Shown: positions 1 to 12,944 of the stretch, in pieces
Position numbering within the stretch: position 1 is the stretch's first letter
How the letters are laid out: each line of letters starts with the position of its first letter
Source: Primula veris
Taxonomy: Eukaryota; Streptophyta; Magnoliopsida; Ericales; Primulaceae
Assembly: GCA_963682055.1 (NCBI GenBank)
Contig: OY821742.1
Location: 30,413,060 to 30,477,059, forward strand
DNA length: 64,000 nucleotides
Direction of reading: 5' to 3'
Made by a program: the position numbers and the translations under genes
Notes under the pieces: model-generated
What the model saw: only the letters and a program-made list of their open reading frames with translations
Told to the model about the DNA's origin: nothing
Databases searched by the model: none

Positions 1-106
1 TTTAATAGTGAATGACCAAAAACTTACCAAGAAACATTATTATAAAAAATATAACTCTAAATTGTTGTTTAACAAAAAGATACATCCAATAAAAAAACTG
101 AAATCT

Positions 107-230
107 CCACTCATCTCTCTATTCGCTCTCTCTCTCTGCTCTATCTCTTTATGCTCCTTTCCTCTATGCTCTCTCTCTCCGCTCTCTCTCTCTCTCATCT
201 CTCCCTATATGCTCTCTCTTTGTCATCTCT
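107..230 (+). repeat. CT-rich low-complexity tract
   Basis: Imperfect (CT)n/(CTCTCT) tract directly before the CACTA-like start. Translations of it give only Leu/Ser-rich runs and should not be taken as genes. The counterparts at about 28169-28300 and 52574-52705 are longer by several CT units, so length varies between copies. Confidence 0.85.
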
Positions 231-510
231 CACTACAATTAAAATAACCTTGGCCGACAAAAAATATTCGTCGCTAGAGTTAAAATTTCGTCACCTAAAA
301 TTCAAGCCGACGAAAGTTTCGTCGCTAAGCCTCCGTCGCATATGCACTGTCGAGCGACGAAAAAAGAAATTCGTCGGTAAAGTTTGATTTTGCCCGACGA
401 AATGGGCGACAAATATATTCGTCGCTAGATTTTTGGCGACGAAAAACTTCACCGGTAAATGTATTTGATAAGTTCAAGTAGCATAGATCTCCTGACAAAT
501 ACTTCGTCGC
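231..510 (+). mobile_element. CACTA-like terminal fragment with CGTCG repeats (copy 1)
   Basis: The segment opens with CACTACAATTAAAATAACC. It is followed by many direct and inverted copies of short motifs such as CGTCGCTA, GACGAAA and TTCGTCG. Terminal CACTA followed by dense subterminal motif repeats is the arrangement of En/Spm-type elements. I did not find a matching opposite end with a 3-bp duplication, so this is called a fragment. Confidence 0.5.
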
Positions 511-824
511 AGTAGATGATGAAAAGAACACTTGTTTGCCAAAATATTTGTAGGCTCAACTCTTATTATTTATCATTACATTTTGATGTCTACTATAATT
601 TATTATTAAAATGAATCATTATAAATTATATTTTTATTGAATAAATGAATACACAAATATTAAGATCAATATCATTAAAAACATTCAATAAAAGAATTTA
701 CATGTAAAATATCCAATCAACACATACTTACAAAACGAGTAATAGAAATGAATAATTCACACATAAATTCTAAATCAGAAAAACAGGAAACGCATATCAT
801 GGAGATGTACTATCATCATCGTGC

Positions 825-1079
825 TCATCCCCTACAATTTTTTTGAAACCGACCTTCTTCTGAAAGTGTAAATCCTTGACTGTAAAAAGGTTCTGCTAAC
901 GCTGCATACATCTTTCTATCCGATGCATCCAGACGTCGTTTTGTCTTTTCCCTAGCAGTCCTCTCATGGGCTAATTGTCATTCTAACTCCTTGATACAAA
1001 ACGATGCACCGCCTTTTGTGGTTTTAGATGACTCAAGGTCTCGATTGACATGATACCAAACAAGTCGATTTACGAAACC
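825..1079 (-). pseudogene. Unidentified coding remnant with one internal stop
   Basis: On the minus strand one frame reads about 84 codons with a single in-frame stop. The composition is protein-like and charged, with stretches such as LAHERTAREKTKRRLDASD and ALAEPFYSQGF. I do not recognise the family. Its position just inside the CACTA-like end suggests, as inference only, a degraded CACTA accessory or transposase-associated ORF. The start is not defined because no ATG marks the N-terminal side. Confidence 0.35.
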
Positions 1080-3574
<2,495 letters not shown>

Positions 3575-3582
3575 TAAGTGGC

Positions 3583-4050
3583 CAGGGGCGGAACCATGAT
3601 AATTTTTTTGGTGAGGCCTTGATGTAAAAAATATGTCGAATAGAAGATAAAATAAATAGGTTCTAATATAAATTTTTTTAATTTTTTTTTATTTTTAACA
3701 TAGCATAAAATAAACATGAAGTTAATACAAAGAGTATTGAGCAATAAAATATATTTTTTAACAATCTTTTTTGTTTGGGAAAATACAATGGTCATTTACG
3801 AAATTTGGTAATTTCAAAATAAAAAAACATAAAATTTTAAAAAAGAAGAAGCTGGCAAGATTTGAAATCTTAACCTTCCAGTACATTAAATCAAATTTTA
3901 CCACTACACTAACAACTCTTCTCTTTAATTAGGGAGACCATCAATATATATATTTTAGAAAAATTTAAATTACACATAAAAAAAATAAAAATTGAAAATC
4001 ACCGCAGGGGTGGTCACGGCCACCCCCAGCCACCCCTGGGTCCGCCCCTG
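3583..4050. mobile_element. Non-autonomous hAT element, copy 1
   Basis: 468 bp with inverted termini CAGGGGCGGA and TCCGCCCCTG. It is flanked by a perfect 8-bp duplication TAAGTGGC (3575-3582 and 4051-4058). The termini and 8-bp duplication are diagnostic for hAT. There is no transposase; the interior is AT-rich with a GC-rich imperfect repeat near the right end. A 94-codon minus-strand ORF that spans its left edge is fortuitous. Confidence 0.92.
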
Positions 4051-4206
4051 TAAGTGGCCCCATCTGTCGTCTGTGTGTTGTATCCTTTCTCATATGTTGA
4101 AATCATGATTGCTAACTTGTTTCCTCACAAGGATTACACAAATTCCAAGAGTAAATAAAGTGTCCAAATGTTTATCATAAAAACAATACCAAGAAATAAC
4201 TGGCAC

Positions 4207-4308
4207 CTGTAGAACAATAGGCAACTGCTCAGGTGGTTTCTTATGCTTGGATCCATGATCCAGCCACAACTCAAAAGCCGTCAATTGTTCTGTGAAAAAT
4301 GGACTTGG
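4207..4308 (-). pseudogene. RAPTOR exon fragment (TOR complex 1 subunit), copy 1
   Basis: 102 nt, exactly 34 codons, reading [20 protein letters not shown] and then [10 protein letters not shown]. This matches a highly conserved block of plant RAPTOR, the substrate-recruiting subunit of TORC1. It is bounded by a consensus acceptor (TTTTCAG) and a donor (CAG then GTGCCA), phase 0 at both ends. The next expected block (LLSQ.HRFRALVLLGRF) is absent, and a hAT element follows 150 bp downstream. It is an orphan exon, not a RAPTOR gene. The open frame continues about 40 codons into intron-like sequence. Confidence 0.87.
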
Positions 4309-5217
4309 CTGAAAACTTCCAAAAAAAATAAAAAATAAAACATACTAAATATGTTTGCTTAGGGTTTTTTTGGCCATTTCCTATATGACCATCTTATAAA
4401 AGTGATTGTAGAACATATGGTTATTATAATCAATACACCAACTCTAAATCCTAACAAGTTACAAATTTTATATTGTTATGTAATAACATATTATGAATTT
4501 TCATGTGCTGTTAATATTACTAATTAAAAAATAAGTAATAGACAATTGAATAGACTATGACACCAACTTATATATCATATTGATACGTGATAGATATTTT
4601 TAGAAAAATTAAACCATAATAATAATAATAACATATAGTGGTGGTACAAATATTATTTAAAATAACCTTTGTTAGTTTTGTATGCAAAATACCTATAATA
4701 AAATTGTGTAACATATTTGGTTGTTCGTTTATATCTATATAAAGTGAGTATATGTAAACTTGAGTATGTGATAGAATAAGTTTGTCTTTTCCTAGTGGTT
4801 TTAATAGTTTTATACATTTTTTTGTTCATATTTTTCGTTCTAATAGCTCTGTTTCTTAATTTTACATTTTTATACCTTCGTTTCTTTATACCTTTTCTTT
4901 TCGTACCATTTTTTATTAATTTATATTTATTTTTTCTTGTTTTCTAATTTTTATTTTGTTTTTGGTCAATTTTCAAATGGTGAAACTTTCGACACATGAC
5001 TGAACATGTCTTTATTGATGCATCTTTTTTTTAGAGTTTGAAAAATATGTTAAATTGACCAATAAAGAAGAAAAAATAGAAACCGGATACATTTTTTTTA
5101 AGAAATCGGGAATTTTTTTTTTATAAAATCCCGCTTTTCCGGTGTATTTACAATTCAAAAAATATTATGTACTTTTATTTTTGTAACATCAAACATTTGT
5201 GCTGATACCGTCACTAG
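4309..5217. other. AT-rich non-coding stretch
   Basis: Very AT-rich with T-tracts and a short (AAT)n run near 4620. No coding signal. Counterparts are 32382-33290 and 62798-63706. Confidence 0.6.
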
Positions 5218-5334
5218 ATGCATGTGGAAAGAGAAGCCAATCAAGCACCATATAAGCTCGCAAATTGGGGTTGCAATTCGAAAAGGATCATCTACTCCAA
5301 CATCTATTCCCTAAAGAACTTCAAGGTATCCTAA
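5218..5334 (+). pseudogene. RNase H-like (RVT_3) C-terminal remnant
   Basis: A 38-codon ORF begins MHVEREANQAPYKLANWG. This resembles the C-terminal helix of the plant RVT_3 RNase H-like family (pattern H-x-x-RE-N-x-x-A-x-x-LA). The upstream catalytic Asp and Glu motifs are not found. It may come from a LINE or a host RVT_3 gene. The call rests on one short motif. Confidence 0.35.
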
Positions 5335-5654
5335 GAATGGTAGAAATGGGATTTCCTCATTTTCGGATTAGATGAAGACTTTAGAGAGAGAAGACGAAGA
5401 GTATAGTTTGACCAGACCAGGTTGTTCGGTGGATCTAGATCTATCTATGTGGTTTTCATTTTGGTATCTCAAGTTTGTGTTTTTGTTCTTTCAAGTTGTA
5501 AAGTTTTTCATTTTTATTTTTTCAGACTTGTATTTCGGATCTTTGCACTTTGATACCCTTGTTTTGATTTTGTGGGGTTTTCCCCCCATATTTTTTATAA
5601 TCTATAGATAAAAAATATGGGTTTTTTCCACCATTTATATATAAAAAAATAAAT

Positions 5655-6130
5655 AAGATTGCCAGTTACTATTCTAAAAGAGGAATTTAGTTAGCACATA
5701 TGGTCGGTGGTCACAAAATCACAACTATGAATGCAAATAATCAGTGGCGGAACTAGGAATGATAAATGAGGGGTGTTGATTTTCTATATAATAAAAGTCT
5801 ATAACTTATACGAAGTTATTTTACGGAAGGGGGCTGAAACACTAAACTTTAAAGGTTTCGATCAAAATACATAGAAAAAATCTATTTTTTTGTTATTTTT
5901 TTCAGGGGGGTGCAACCCCCGACTGTCTACCTAGTTCCTTCCATGCAAATAATGTTGAACGAACAAATTGGTGTTCCAAAAACAGTGTACTAATTTTCTT
6001 GTCGTCGTTGAATAAGGTAAGTATTAACAGCTATATTTTTTTGTGTTCTTCTCCCATTATGGCTAACTGCATTAATTGGGATGCATGTTTATATGACATT
6101 GAATGCTTTAAATTTATTTTGCCTCTACGG
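5655..6130 (+). repeat. Internal repeat family R, member R1
   Basis: Paralogous to 9545-9810, sharing runs such as CTATTCTAAAAGAGGAATTT, AAAACAGTGTACTA and TAAGGTAAGTATTAACAG. R1 carries an extra 204-bp insertion (5742-5945) that the 9545 member lacks. The function is unknown and there is no coding signal. The copy 2 counterpart is about 33728-34203. Confidence 0.7.
5742..5945. mobile_element. Small hAT-like element inside R1, copy 1
   Basis: 204 bp. It starts CAGTGGCGGAACTAGG and ends with an imperfect inverted counterpart (CCTAGTTCCTTCCATG). It is flanked by 8-bp direct repeats CAAATAAT (5734-5741 and 5946-5953). The paralogous R2 sequence near 9628-9645 represents the empty site with a single copy of the target. 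The termini resemble hAT; there is no transposase. Confidence 0.72.
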
Positions 6131-8048
6131 CTCTACTAAAAAAAAGTTAAGAAGCTTAGTTGTAAAGTACTAACGCAATATAAGAAGACAAAATTTCCCT
6201 TGTACGTAGTTAATTGTTTTTAAGGCAAGACCTACAAAATAGGTAGTCCCATTTCGATCTCCATATATTAGATTTTACATGCCGTAACACGATGGTCATA
6301 GTGCATTATAAAACGAGAAGTACTTTAGCATTAAGTATATAGATGTTGATGTTAAATGAAGATAGACGATATGGTCTTGTTATCCAGTGTCTTCCTTGCC
6401 CAAATTACCTTAATAATGACAGCAAATGCAGTAATTACTTTTTGCTACCGACCTAATTATTGTGACGTGTGAGAAAATGCGTGTTATCGCACGTTTGTAG
6501 ATAGTTTAAAACCCATGACGAACACATAGTAATGATATTTGAGAGGTTTTTTGATACTGGCATAGTCGTCTTTTACATGATAGTAATGTACCTTAATTTA
6601 CTCGGTTGCTATTAGTATCATATCGTGATCTAATCAGAGAATATAAATTTTTCCCTTGATTTTGATAATATGTTTTGTTTCAATAATGTCAAGTTATGTA
6701 GGGACGTGGCTGAATGCAAAATGCCTCAACTTTAATTAAATTATGTATCATGTACTATACTCTCTATTCTATGCAACCTAAAAAATTAACTCTTTCATTT
6801 CAAGTTTTTTAACAATAAGCTATGGGTCAAAAAAATTGGTTTGGTATACACCTCCTGAAATTCAACTTACAGTAAAACTTCTCTATAAAAATACTTTATA
6901 TAGAAATAACCTTTCTATTTTTATAAAAAATCTCGATCTCAACCCGACCCAGTTATAAATAAGAATAAACTCTCTATTTTTATATTTCGTAAATTTTTAA
7001 GATCCCGTTAGTAATAAATTCACCTCTTTATAGTAATAAATTGATATTTAATATTAAAAATATGTTATATATTTTTACATTAAGTTTAAGATGATTTAAA
7101 ATATTTATGTTAAAATTTTTATGACGATAAGTTAATATATTCGTTACTAGCACATCTTACAATTCGTACATACGTAATAACTCGTATACATGAACACATC
7201 TTGCAACTCAATACTGATATGGGCACGCATGGTTAAAACTTATTCGCATGAAACATTTTTTTTTTATATATTATTATCTTTCAGATCCATTTCCATGGTT
7301 ATACATTCTTATATACAATATGTATTTATTTTCTAAGAACCTTAAAATTAAATTATGTACATTTCAAGTTTTGTTTATATTAATGTGGTACATACATCTT
7401 ATATTATGTTTATAATTTTTTTTAAATATATATTTTTATATATAATCTCGACTTAAAAATAACCACTCAATATAAGAGTCGTCTCCAGTAATTTAGAGAT
7501 ACGAGACAAGTGAAAAATATGGAGGCCTTTTAGTCAAATTTTTTTAATAAAAGCTATACATTATGTTTACATAAATGTACGAAATACTACTATTTAGAGC
7601 AATAAATCAATGCAATTAAAAAAATTATTAATTCCAAAACACTTAAAAAGTTAAATTAAAAAAAAAAACAGATTTTATTAGTATAAATTAAGTAATAAAA
7701 AACTGATAAAAACCCTAAAGATTTATGTTTGTAGCCACCAACTATTGAAATTGATTTTTTTTGTAATTACTTACCGAAAACGAAACAGAAACAAGGATTA
7801 TGTGGCCTTTACGGTTATGACGAAGGCCTATAAAGAATAGTCGGTTTTCAAATCAGTGTGAAGGCTAGAGTACAGTGATAAAAAATTATCTCTTAAGTGT
7901 AGTAAAAGTGAAGAATTTTTGAGATTAAGATTGGAAAAAAATACTTATATTATTTAGTCTATTTTCAAAATAAAGAAGAAAATAAAAGTGCAAAGGTAAT
8001 TAAAATACGCTGGTATATATGTGTCGGACGTGTTGCAGACATTGCTGC
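6131..8048. other. AT-rich non-coding stretch
   Basis: No gene found. Around 6871-7040 the sequence starts CAGTAAAACTTCTCTATAAA and is rich in CTCTATTTTTAT motifs, which may be a degraded hAT-type element, but no opposite end or duplication was found. The copy 2 counterpart is 34204-36136, with an extra short insertion (GCTCTGTCATT) near 35619. Confidence 0.55.
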
Positions 8049-8428
8049 CACTACAAAATTCAGATTTGGGGAACAATTTATTTACACAGTCAAAATTTCT
8101 CTCTAAAAAGACAAAAATAATTTTTTAGGGACAAAAATAATTTTTATGGGTAAAACTTGAAAAAAAGATCGTTTCGAAAGACAATCATATACCAACATAA
8201 AAATACAATTTAATGTTGTCTCAAAATATATTTAGGGACACATTTAAATTGTCTTCTTTTGTTGGTACCGAATTGTTTTTGCAGACAATTTTTTTTTCTA
8301 CCTTTGGTCTCAAAACATTAGATTTAGGGACAAAAAAGTTATTTTCGTCTATAAAAAATTATTTTTATCCCTGAAAAGTACTATTTGAACTCTAATTTTG
8401 ACCGTTTCCAAATAATTTTTTTATAGTG
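8049..8428. mobile_element. Non-autonomous CACTA element, copy 1
   Basis: 380 bp beginning CACTACAAAATTCAG and ending TTTTTTTATAGTG, so the termini read inward as CACTA(C/T)AAAA. It is flanked by the 3-bp duplication TGC (8046-8048 and 8429-8431) expected for CACTA. The interior has repeated GGGACAAAAAT-type subterminal motifs in both orientations. No transposase. Confidence 0.82.
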
Positions 8429-8431
8429 TGC

Positions 8432-9311
8432 TGTAGACCTCTAGAAGATTAGAAGTGAGAATATATATATACTCATTTATTAAAAGTGCAAAGTCAGAGG
8501 CCCTAATTTTTTATAAAAAATTACAGGCCCAAAACAAAAGTCTTGGGTATCTTTGCGACCTTAGCAATAGTAATAATTTTTCGTGGTTCTGACAATATAA
8601 CTTTATAGATGTTTTAGTGTATATATATAAGTGGAAGACGGGTAATGATATGTACATTATTTGCGGACACTTTATAATCGATAACACAAAATAGTTCCAA
8701 ATTGGCAAAATTCATGAAAATCTCGCATATGCACATTACTTACGAAGTTTGAAATCAAGTACGAAGAAAGGGCATGAAGCATTAGAAAAAGGATGTGGAG
8801 TTTCAAAAAAATTGAATAAATTTTGAAATAAAAAACATGAAATTTGAAATGAAGTACGAAGAAAAGGTATGGAAAAAAAAAGGGTATGTATTTTATAAGA
8901 AATAGTGTGAATTCCTAAAATAATGGAATGAAGTCAAGAAAAATAGTATTCAAGAAAAATTGTATATGACTTATGAAAATGAGACTATGAAGTTTTAAGA
9001 TATAGAGTGTGACAGAATGAGTATGAACTTTTTAAGAAAAGCAATCGTTATTCAGTTAAAAAAATTGCTTTCGTTAAAATAAAGTGTTTTTTTTTGTTAT
9101 ACTTTGTGAATTTAACGTATATTTTTAATATTTGTTTTCTTATAATTAAAATATTTTTTTTATATTTTGTGAATTTTAAAATATTTATTATTTTAAATTT
9201 ATTTTTTGTTTGGAAAGACAGAAAGTAATTATTTTGAGTTTTGACTATTTTTGGGATTTCTACGTTTTGAGAAGAAATAGTTTGGTACATATATTTCTTG
9301 TAAAATAGCTG
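8432..9311. other. AT-rich non-coding stretch (copy 1 only)
   Basis: Several near-repeats of GAAATGAAGTACGAAGAAA occur at 8745-8880. Otherwise nothing is recognisable. The 80-codon minus-strand ORF at 9048-9290 is Lys/Ile-rich and looks fortuitous. Absent from copy 2. Confidence 0.5.
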
Positions 9312-9314
9312 GTG

Positions 9315-9428
9315 GAGTACTACTTTTTGTCATTACCCCTTAGAAATACTCCTATAATGTTATCTAAAAATGAGTACTACTTTTTGTCATTACCCCTTAG
9401 AAATACTCCTATAATGTTATCTAAAAAT
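9315..9428 (+). repeat. 57-bp perfect tandem duplication
   Basis: Two adjacent identical 57-bp units (9315-9371 and 9372-9428) starting GAGTACTACTTTTTGTCATT. Present only in copy 1, because the region is deleted in copy 2. Confidence 0.9.
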
Positions 9429-9544
9429 GTATGTTTAATCAATATAAAAATTAGTCACAACTTGCGTACTTCGGAGGGAAGTTTTATGAGTTGTTGTTTT
9501 TGCTGGATTTGTTGCGAATAGCCTATTTCCGCTTCTCCATAAAT

Positions 9545-10470
9545 TTAAGATTGTCGGTCGCTATTCTAAAAGAGGAATTTAGTGATCACATATGCTTGGT
9601 GGTCACAAAATCACAACTATCAATGGAAATAATGTTGAACCAATAAATTGTTGTTCCAAAAACAGTGTACTATTTTTGTTGTCGTTGTTAAATAAGGTAA
9701 GTATTAACAGCTATAATTTTTTTTTGTTCCTCTCCCATTAGGGCTAACTGCATTAACTGGGATGCATGTATATGACATTGAATGCTTTAAATTTAATTTG
9801 CCTCTACTTATTTACATTAAGAAGAAATTATTAATTTGTTATCATGTTACCTCTATCATTGCGGAAAATATCTGTATACATAAATAAAATGATATGAATG
9901 TTGATGCCTCAAACAAATCTACATTCGAAAATACGGAAATATAATTAATTATTGATATTAATTCTTATAAACTTCACGATTCATGATTATCTAACTAGAG
10001 ACTCATCATCTTTTTGGTACTACTATAAATTGAACAGTCGGTACTATTTTTTTCCACACCACACCATTCCTACTTTTAAGGTTTGGACTTGGCTGCTCAA
10101 TTTCAAGGTAACACCTCAACCCCAACTCATTTTTTTTTCCGGTCACCCTAACTCATATTTAAGGTCGAACGTGTTGATCAATAACATATATTAGATGTGA
10201 ACTGTTGGTTTCTGCCTTTATCTACTTTAGATTGTATTAAAAAGAAAACATTTAGATTTTTTGAGGGAGTTTAATTATGGTGACATCCTATTTCCAAACT
10301 TCGTTTCGTTAGGATATTACATTAATATTTTGCTTGGCCTTCATATAAGATGTTCTACTAATAATAGTTGCATGTTTTTGTAGAAGAGCTTGTTAGAAGA
10401 TTTTATAAATTGGCAAATTACCTTAATCTTGACTGAAACATCATTTTTTTTAATTAAGTGGAAAAATCCC
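9545..10470 (+). repeat. Internal repeat family R, member R2 (copy 1 only)
   Basis: The left part matches R1 (5655-6130) without the hAT-like insertion. The right part matches R3 (from about 17150), sharing AAATATCTGTATACATAAAT, TGTTGATGCCTCAA and TTTTTTGAGGGAGTTTA. No coding signal. Confidence 0.65.
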
Positions 10471-10919
10471 GGAGGCCTTAAATTCAATATATTTTTTATA
10501 TATTTTTTTGTTTCTCTTTTATATTTTTAAACCAAGATTTTCTTATTATTAATATATTTGTTAATATTTATATTTTATTCTTCTATTATAATTAATTAAT
10601 GTTTAAGGTAATTAGCTAATATCTTAAGGCTTTTAGGTAAAATCTCGAAAAAGACAGGAGAAGAGAAAATAATTGAGGCACAAATTTAAAAAAATTAAGA
10701 ATTGGGATAACAAAATTGAAAAATCATCGTACAACCCTAAGTTGGAGATATTTAACGAAATGTGTCTGATTAAATCATGACATTTCTGTAGGATTACTAT
10801 TGTTGCAACCTATTGCGGCAACTAATTTGTGCTTGCACCCCCTATTGCTGCAAATAATGGGTTCCTATATTACGTATATTGATGATTTTTTTAAAAAAAA
10901 ATATGTTTAGCCTTCTTTT

Positions 10920-11943
10920 GTAAGGGCAATAGATTTTCAAACTATATATGAGCTAAAGTAATTTTCCTTTTAAATGTTTTCGTAAAAACAAATGCATTAA
11001 GGTTTTCATACCAATGACCAATTGATCTACTTGCAAACGACTAATAATAAATAAAAAATATCAACAGTCAAATATACCTTGCATCTAGTAATTCACTTAT
11101 TTGTTGATGACACTTTTAGTTTGCCGCATGAGAGCTTTGTGCCGGCTTTCTCAACTCCGTCTTTCGACTCTTCAAACAATTAAAGTTTTTATTCTTAGGG
11201 TTATTAACACAATTTTTAAATTTAGCGTTTAGGTGGTGAGAAATAAATAAATGAAGAGATTATAAATAAATTTTGTTCAACAAACTAGGGTGTGTAAGTA
11301 TGCATATTTGTGGACGTACATATACTGTATTTAGGTTGCGCCACTATCGTTCCATATGAAATCTTCTTAGGCTCATCATAAAAAAAATTTGAAAATTTAG
11401 GGTTAGTTACAAGTTCTTACAAAATACCCTTAACGATGACTAAGTGGCGTCGGCATCGTTATATTCGTTAAGGGTATTATTGAAACTACAACTTGTAACC
11501 AACCCTAAATTTTTCATTTTTTTTCATGATGGACCTAATAAGATTTTTTCATATGTAAGGATGGCTGCGCAACCTAGTTTGTTGAAATTTTTGACAATCT
11601 CTTCATTTATTTCTTTCTCACCACCTAAACATGAAAACACTAAATTTAAAAATGGTGTCAATATTACTAAGAATCACAAAAGCTGAATTCCTTGTAGAAT
11701 TGAAAGATAGAGTTGAGAAGGCCGAGACAAAGTCTCCCATGAGGCAAACTAAGAATGACATCAACTAATAAGTGACTTACACCATGCAGGGTATATTTAA
11801 CTCCACTTGTTAACATTTTTATTTATTAGATAAATTGGTCTTTGGTATGAAATCCTCAATGCATTTGTATTTAATAAAACATGTTAAAGGAAAATTAGTC
11901 ATCCCATATGTAGTTTAAAAATATATTCCCCTTACAAAGTAGG
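10920..11943. repeat. Large foldback with arms of about 500 bp (copy 1 only)
   Basis: The reverse complement of 11455-11943 aligns with 10920-11439. Matched pieces include TTTAGGTGGTGAGAAA, AATTTAGGGTTAGTTACAAG against AATTTAGGGTTGGTTACAAG, and AATACCCTTAACGA. About 15 nt separate the arms. Arm similarity looks like three quarters or better by eye with several indels. A transcript would form a very long imperfect hairpin. The 80-codon ORF at 11444-11686 lies over the loop and right arm and has no family resemblance. I could not define terminal duplications, so an element boundary is not claimed. Confidence 0.85.
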
Positions 11944-12276
11944 AGAAAACTACTTTTTGAAGACGTACGGGAGGGGCACCAATTTTTTGCATGGGAATGG
12001 GATATCATTTGTTTTTCCTTTCCGTTTTTGGGTAAAATTGAAGTGGTGAAATAGCATTTTTCAAGAATAGGATTATTTAATGCTGAAATATGAAATATGA
12101 ACTGTGTTAATGTCGGAATTATATATACCGTTCGCTACATTATCAATTGAGATTTAGTTAATTTTCCGGTTTCAAGTGAAGTGTTACGTGAAGTATAATT
12201 TTATGTAGACTCAACGGCGCCTCTCTCTATTTCTCTCTCCCTCTCTACTAAAACACATAGATATAGATACATATAT

Positions 12277-12632
12277 ATGGCAGAAGTTGAGAATGTGATG
12301 GTGGAAGCAGTACAGGCGAAGAAAGATAATCTTTACGACGAACTCAAGCTCTTTAACTAATGGACCTTGGATTATATTCAGATGAGTAAATGGTAGAATC
12401 GTTACCCACGAGGAATGCCTATTTGTTTTTTCAGGGTAAAAACCCATGGGATGATCAAAGGTCAATGACGAAGAAAGTCTACCGGGATTGTAGAGAAGTA
12501 GTTAGTGGTAGGCCTGAGTTGGAGGTGATAAGAGGCAGAGAAGAGGATTGCGAAGTGAAGACGAAAGGTGGGATGGTGTGGGTTTTGAGGAAAGTGGCAA
12601 GATATGGGTTAGAGAAGAAAGAAATAGAGTAG
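12277..12632 (+). pseudogene. Unidentified gene remnant, possibly two exons (copy 1 only)
   Basis: An ATG at 12277 follows a TATATA-rich stretch and opens 27 codons beginning MAEVENVMVEAVQAKKDNLY, ending in TAA at 12360. Downstream, TTTTTTCAG (ending near 12435) resembles an acceptor. After it comes a charged open frame (GKNPWDDQRSMTKKVYRD onward) to 12632. The composition is protein-like, but I recognise no family. The region 12001-12170 just upstream is paralogous to 18010-18130, which lies upstream of the F-box-like leader. The two may therefore derive from related 5' regions. Confidence 0.35.
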
Positions 12633-12944
12633 AACAGGGAGAAAGAGAAGAGTTCTACCCATAGACAGGAGGCCGTCAACGGTAGACCTCCACGCGAGGC
12701 AAGAAGGTATTAGGGTTTAAAGATGGCCGGCGGCTAGAGGGTTTATATATAGTGAGAGAGCTTTGTGCGAAATACAAAATTCTAGTTTTTCTATAGCCCA
12801 TCAAAGGGATTCGGTGGACGCATTTCATAGTTCTTCTAGTGTAACAAAAAGTTCTCCTGGTTTCTGTACTTGAGCTCACCTTCATCACCTTGCCTTTTTG
12901 TTGAGAAAATCAGAGCTTTCACAATAACGCTTGCTCGAATTCCC

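Noticed and set aside
8..387. ORFs rich in Leu/Ser (also at 28012-28457 and 52417-52862)
   Set aside because: They are translations of the CT tract and the CACTA-like motif repeats. They show frame-independent periodicity and no gene features.
325..531. Minus-strand 68-72 codon ORF in all copies
   Set aside because: It lies wholly within the CGTCG-repeat region of the CACTA-like fragment, and its ends change with a 1-bp indel between copies.
5372..5611. 79-codon ORF with a Phe-rich C-terminus
   Set aside because: The hydrophobic half comes from T-rich DNA. It could be mistaken for a membrane protein, but there is no support.
6871..7500. Possible hAT-type element starting CAGTAAAACTTC
   Set aside because: No inverted end or 8-bp duplication could be located.
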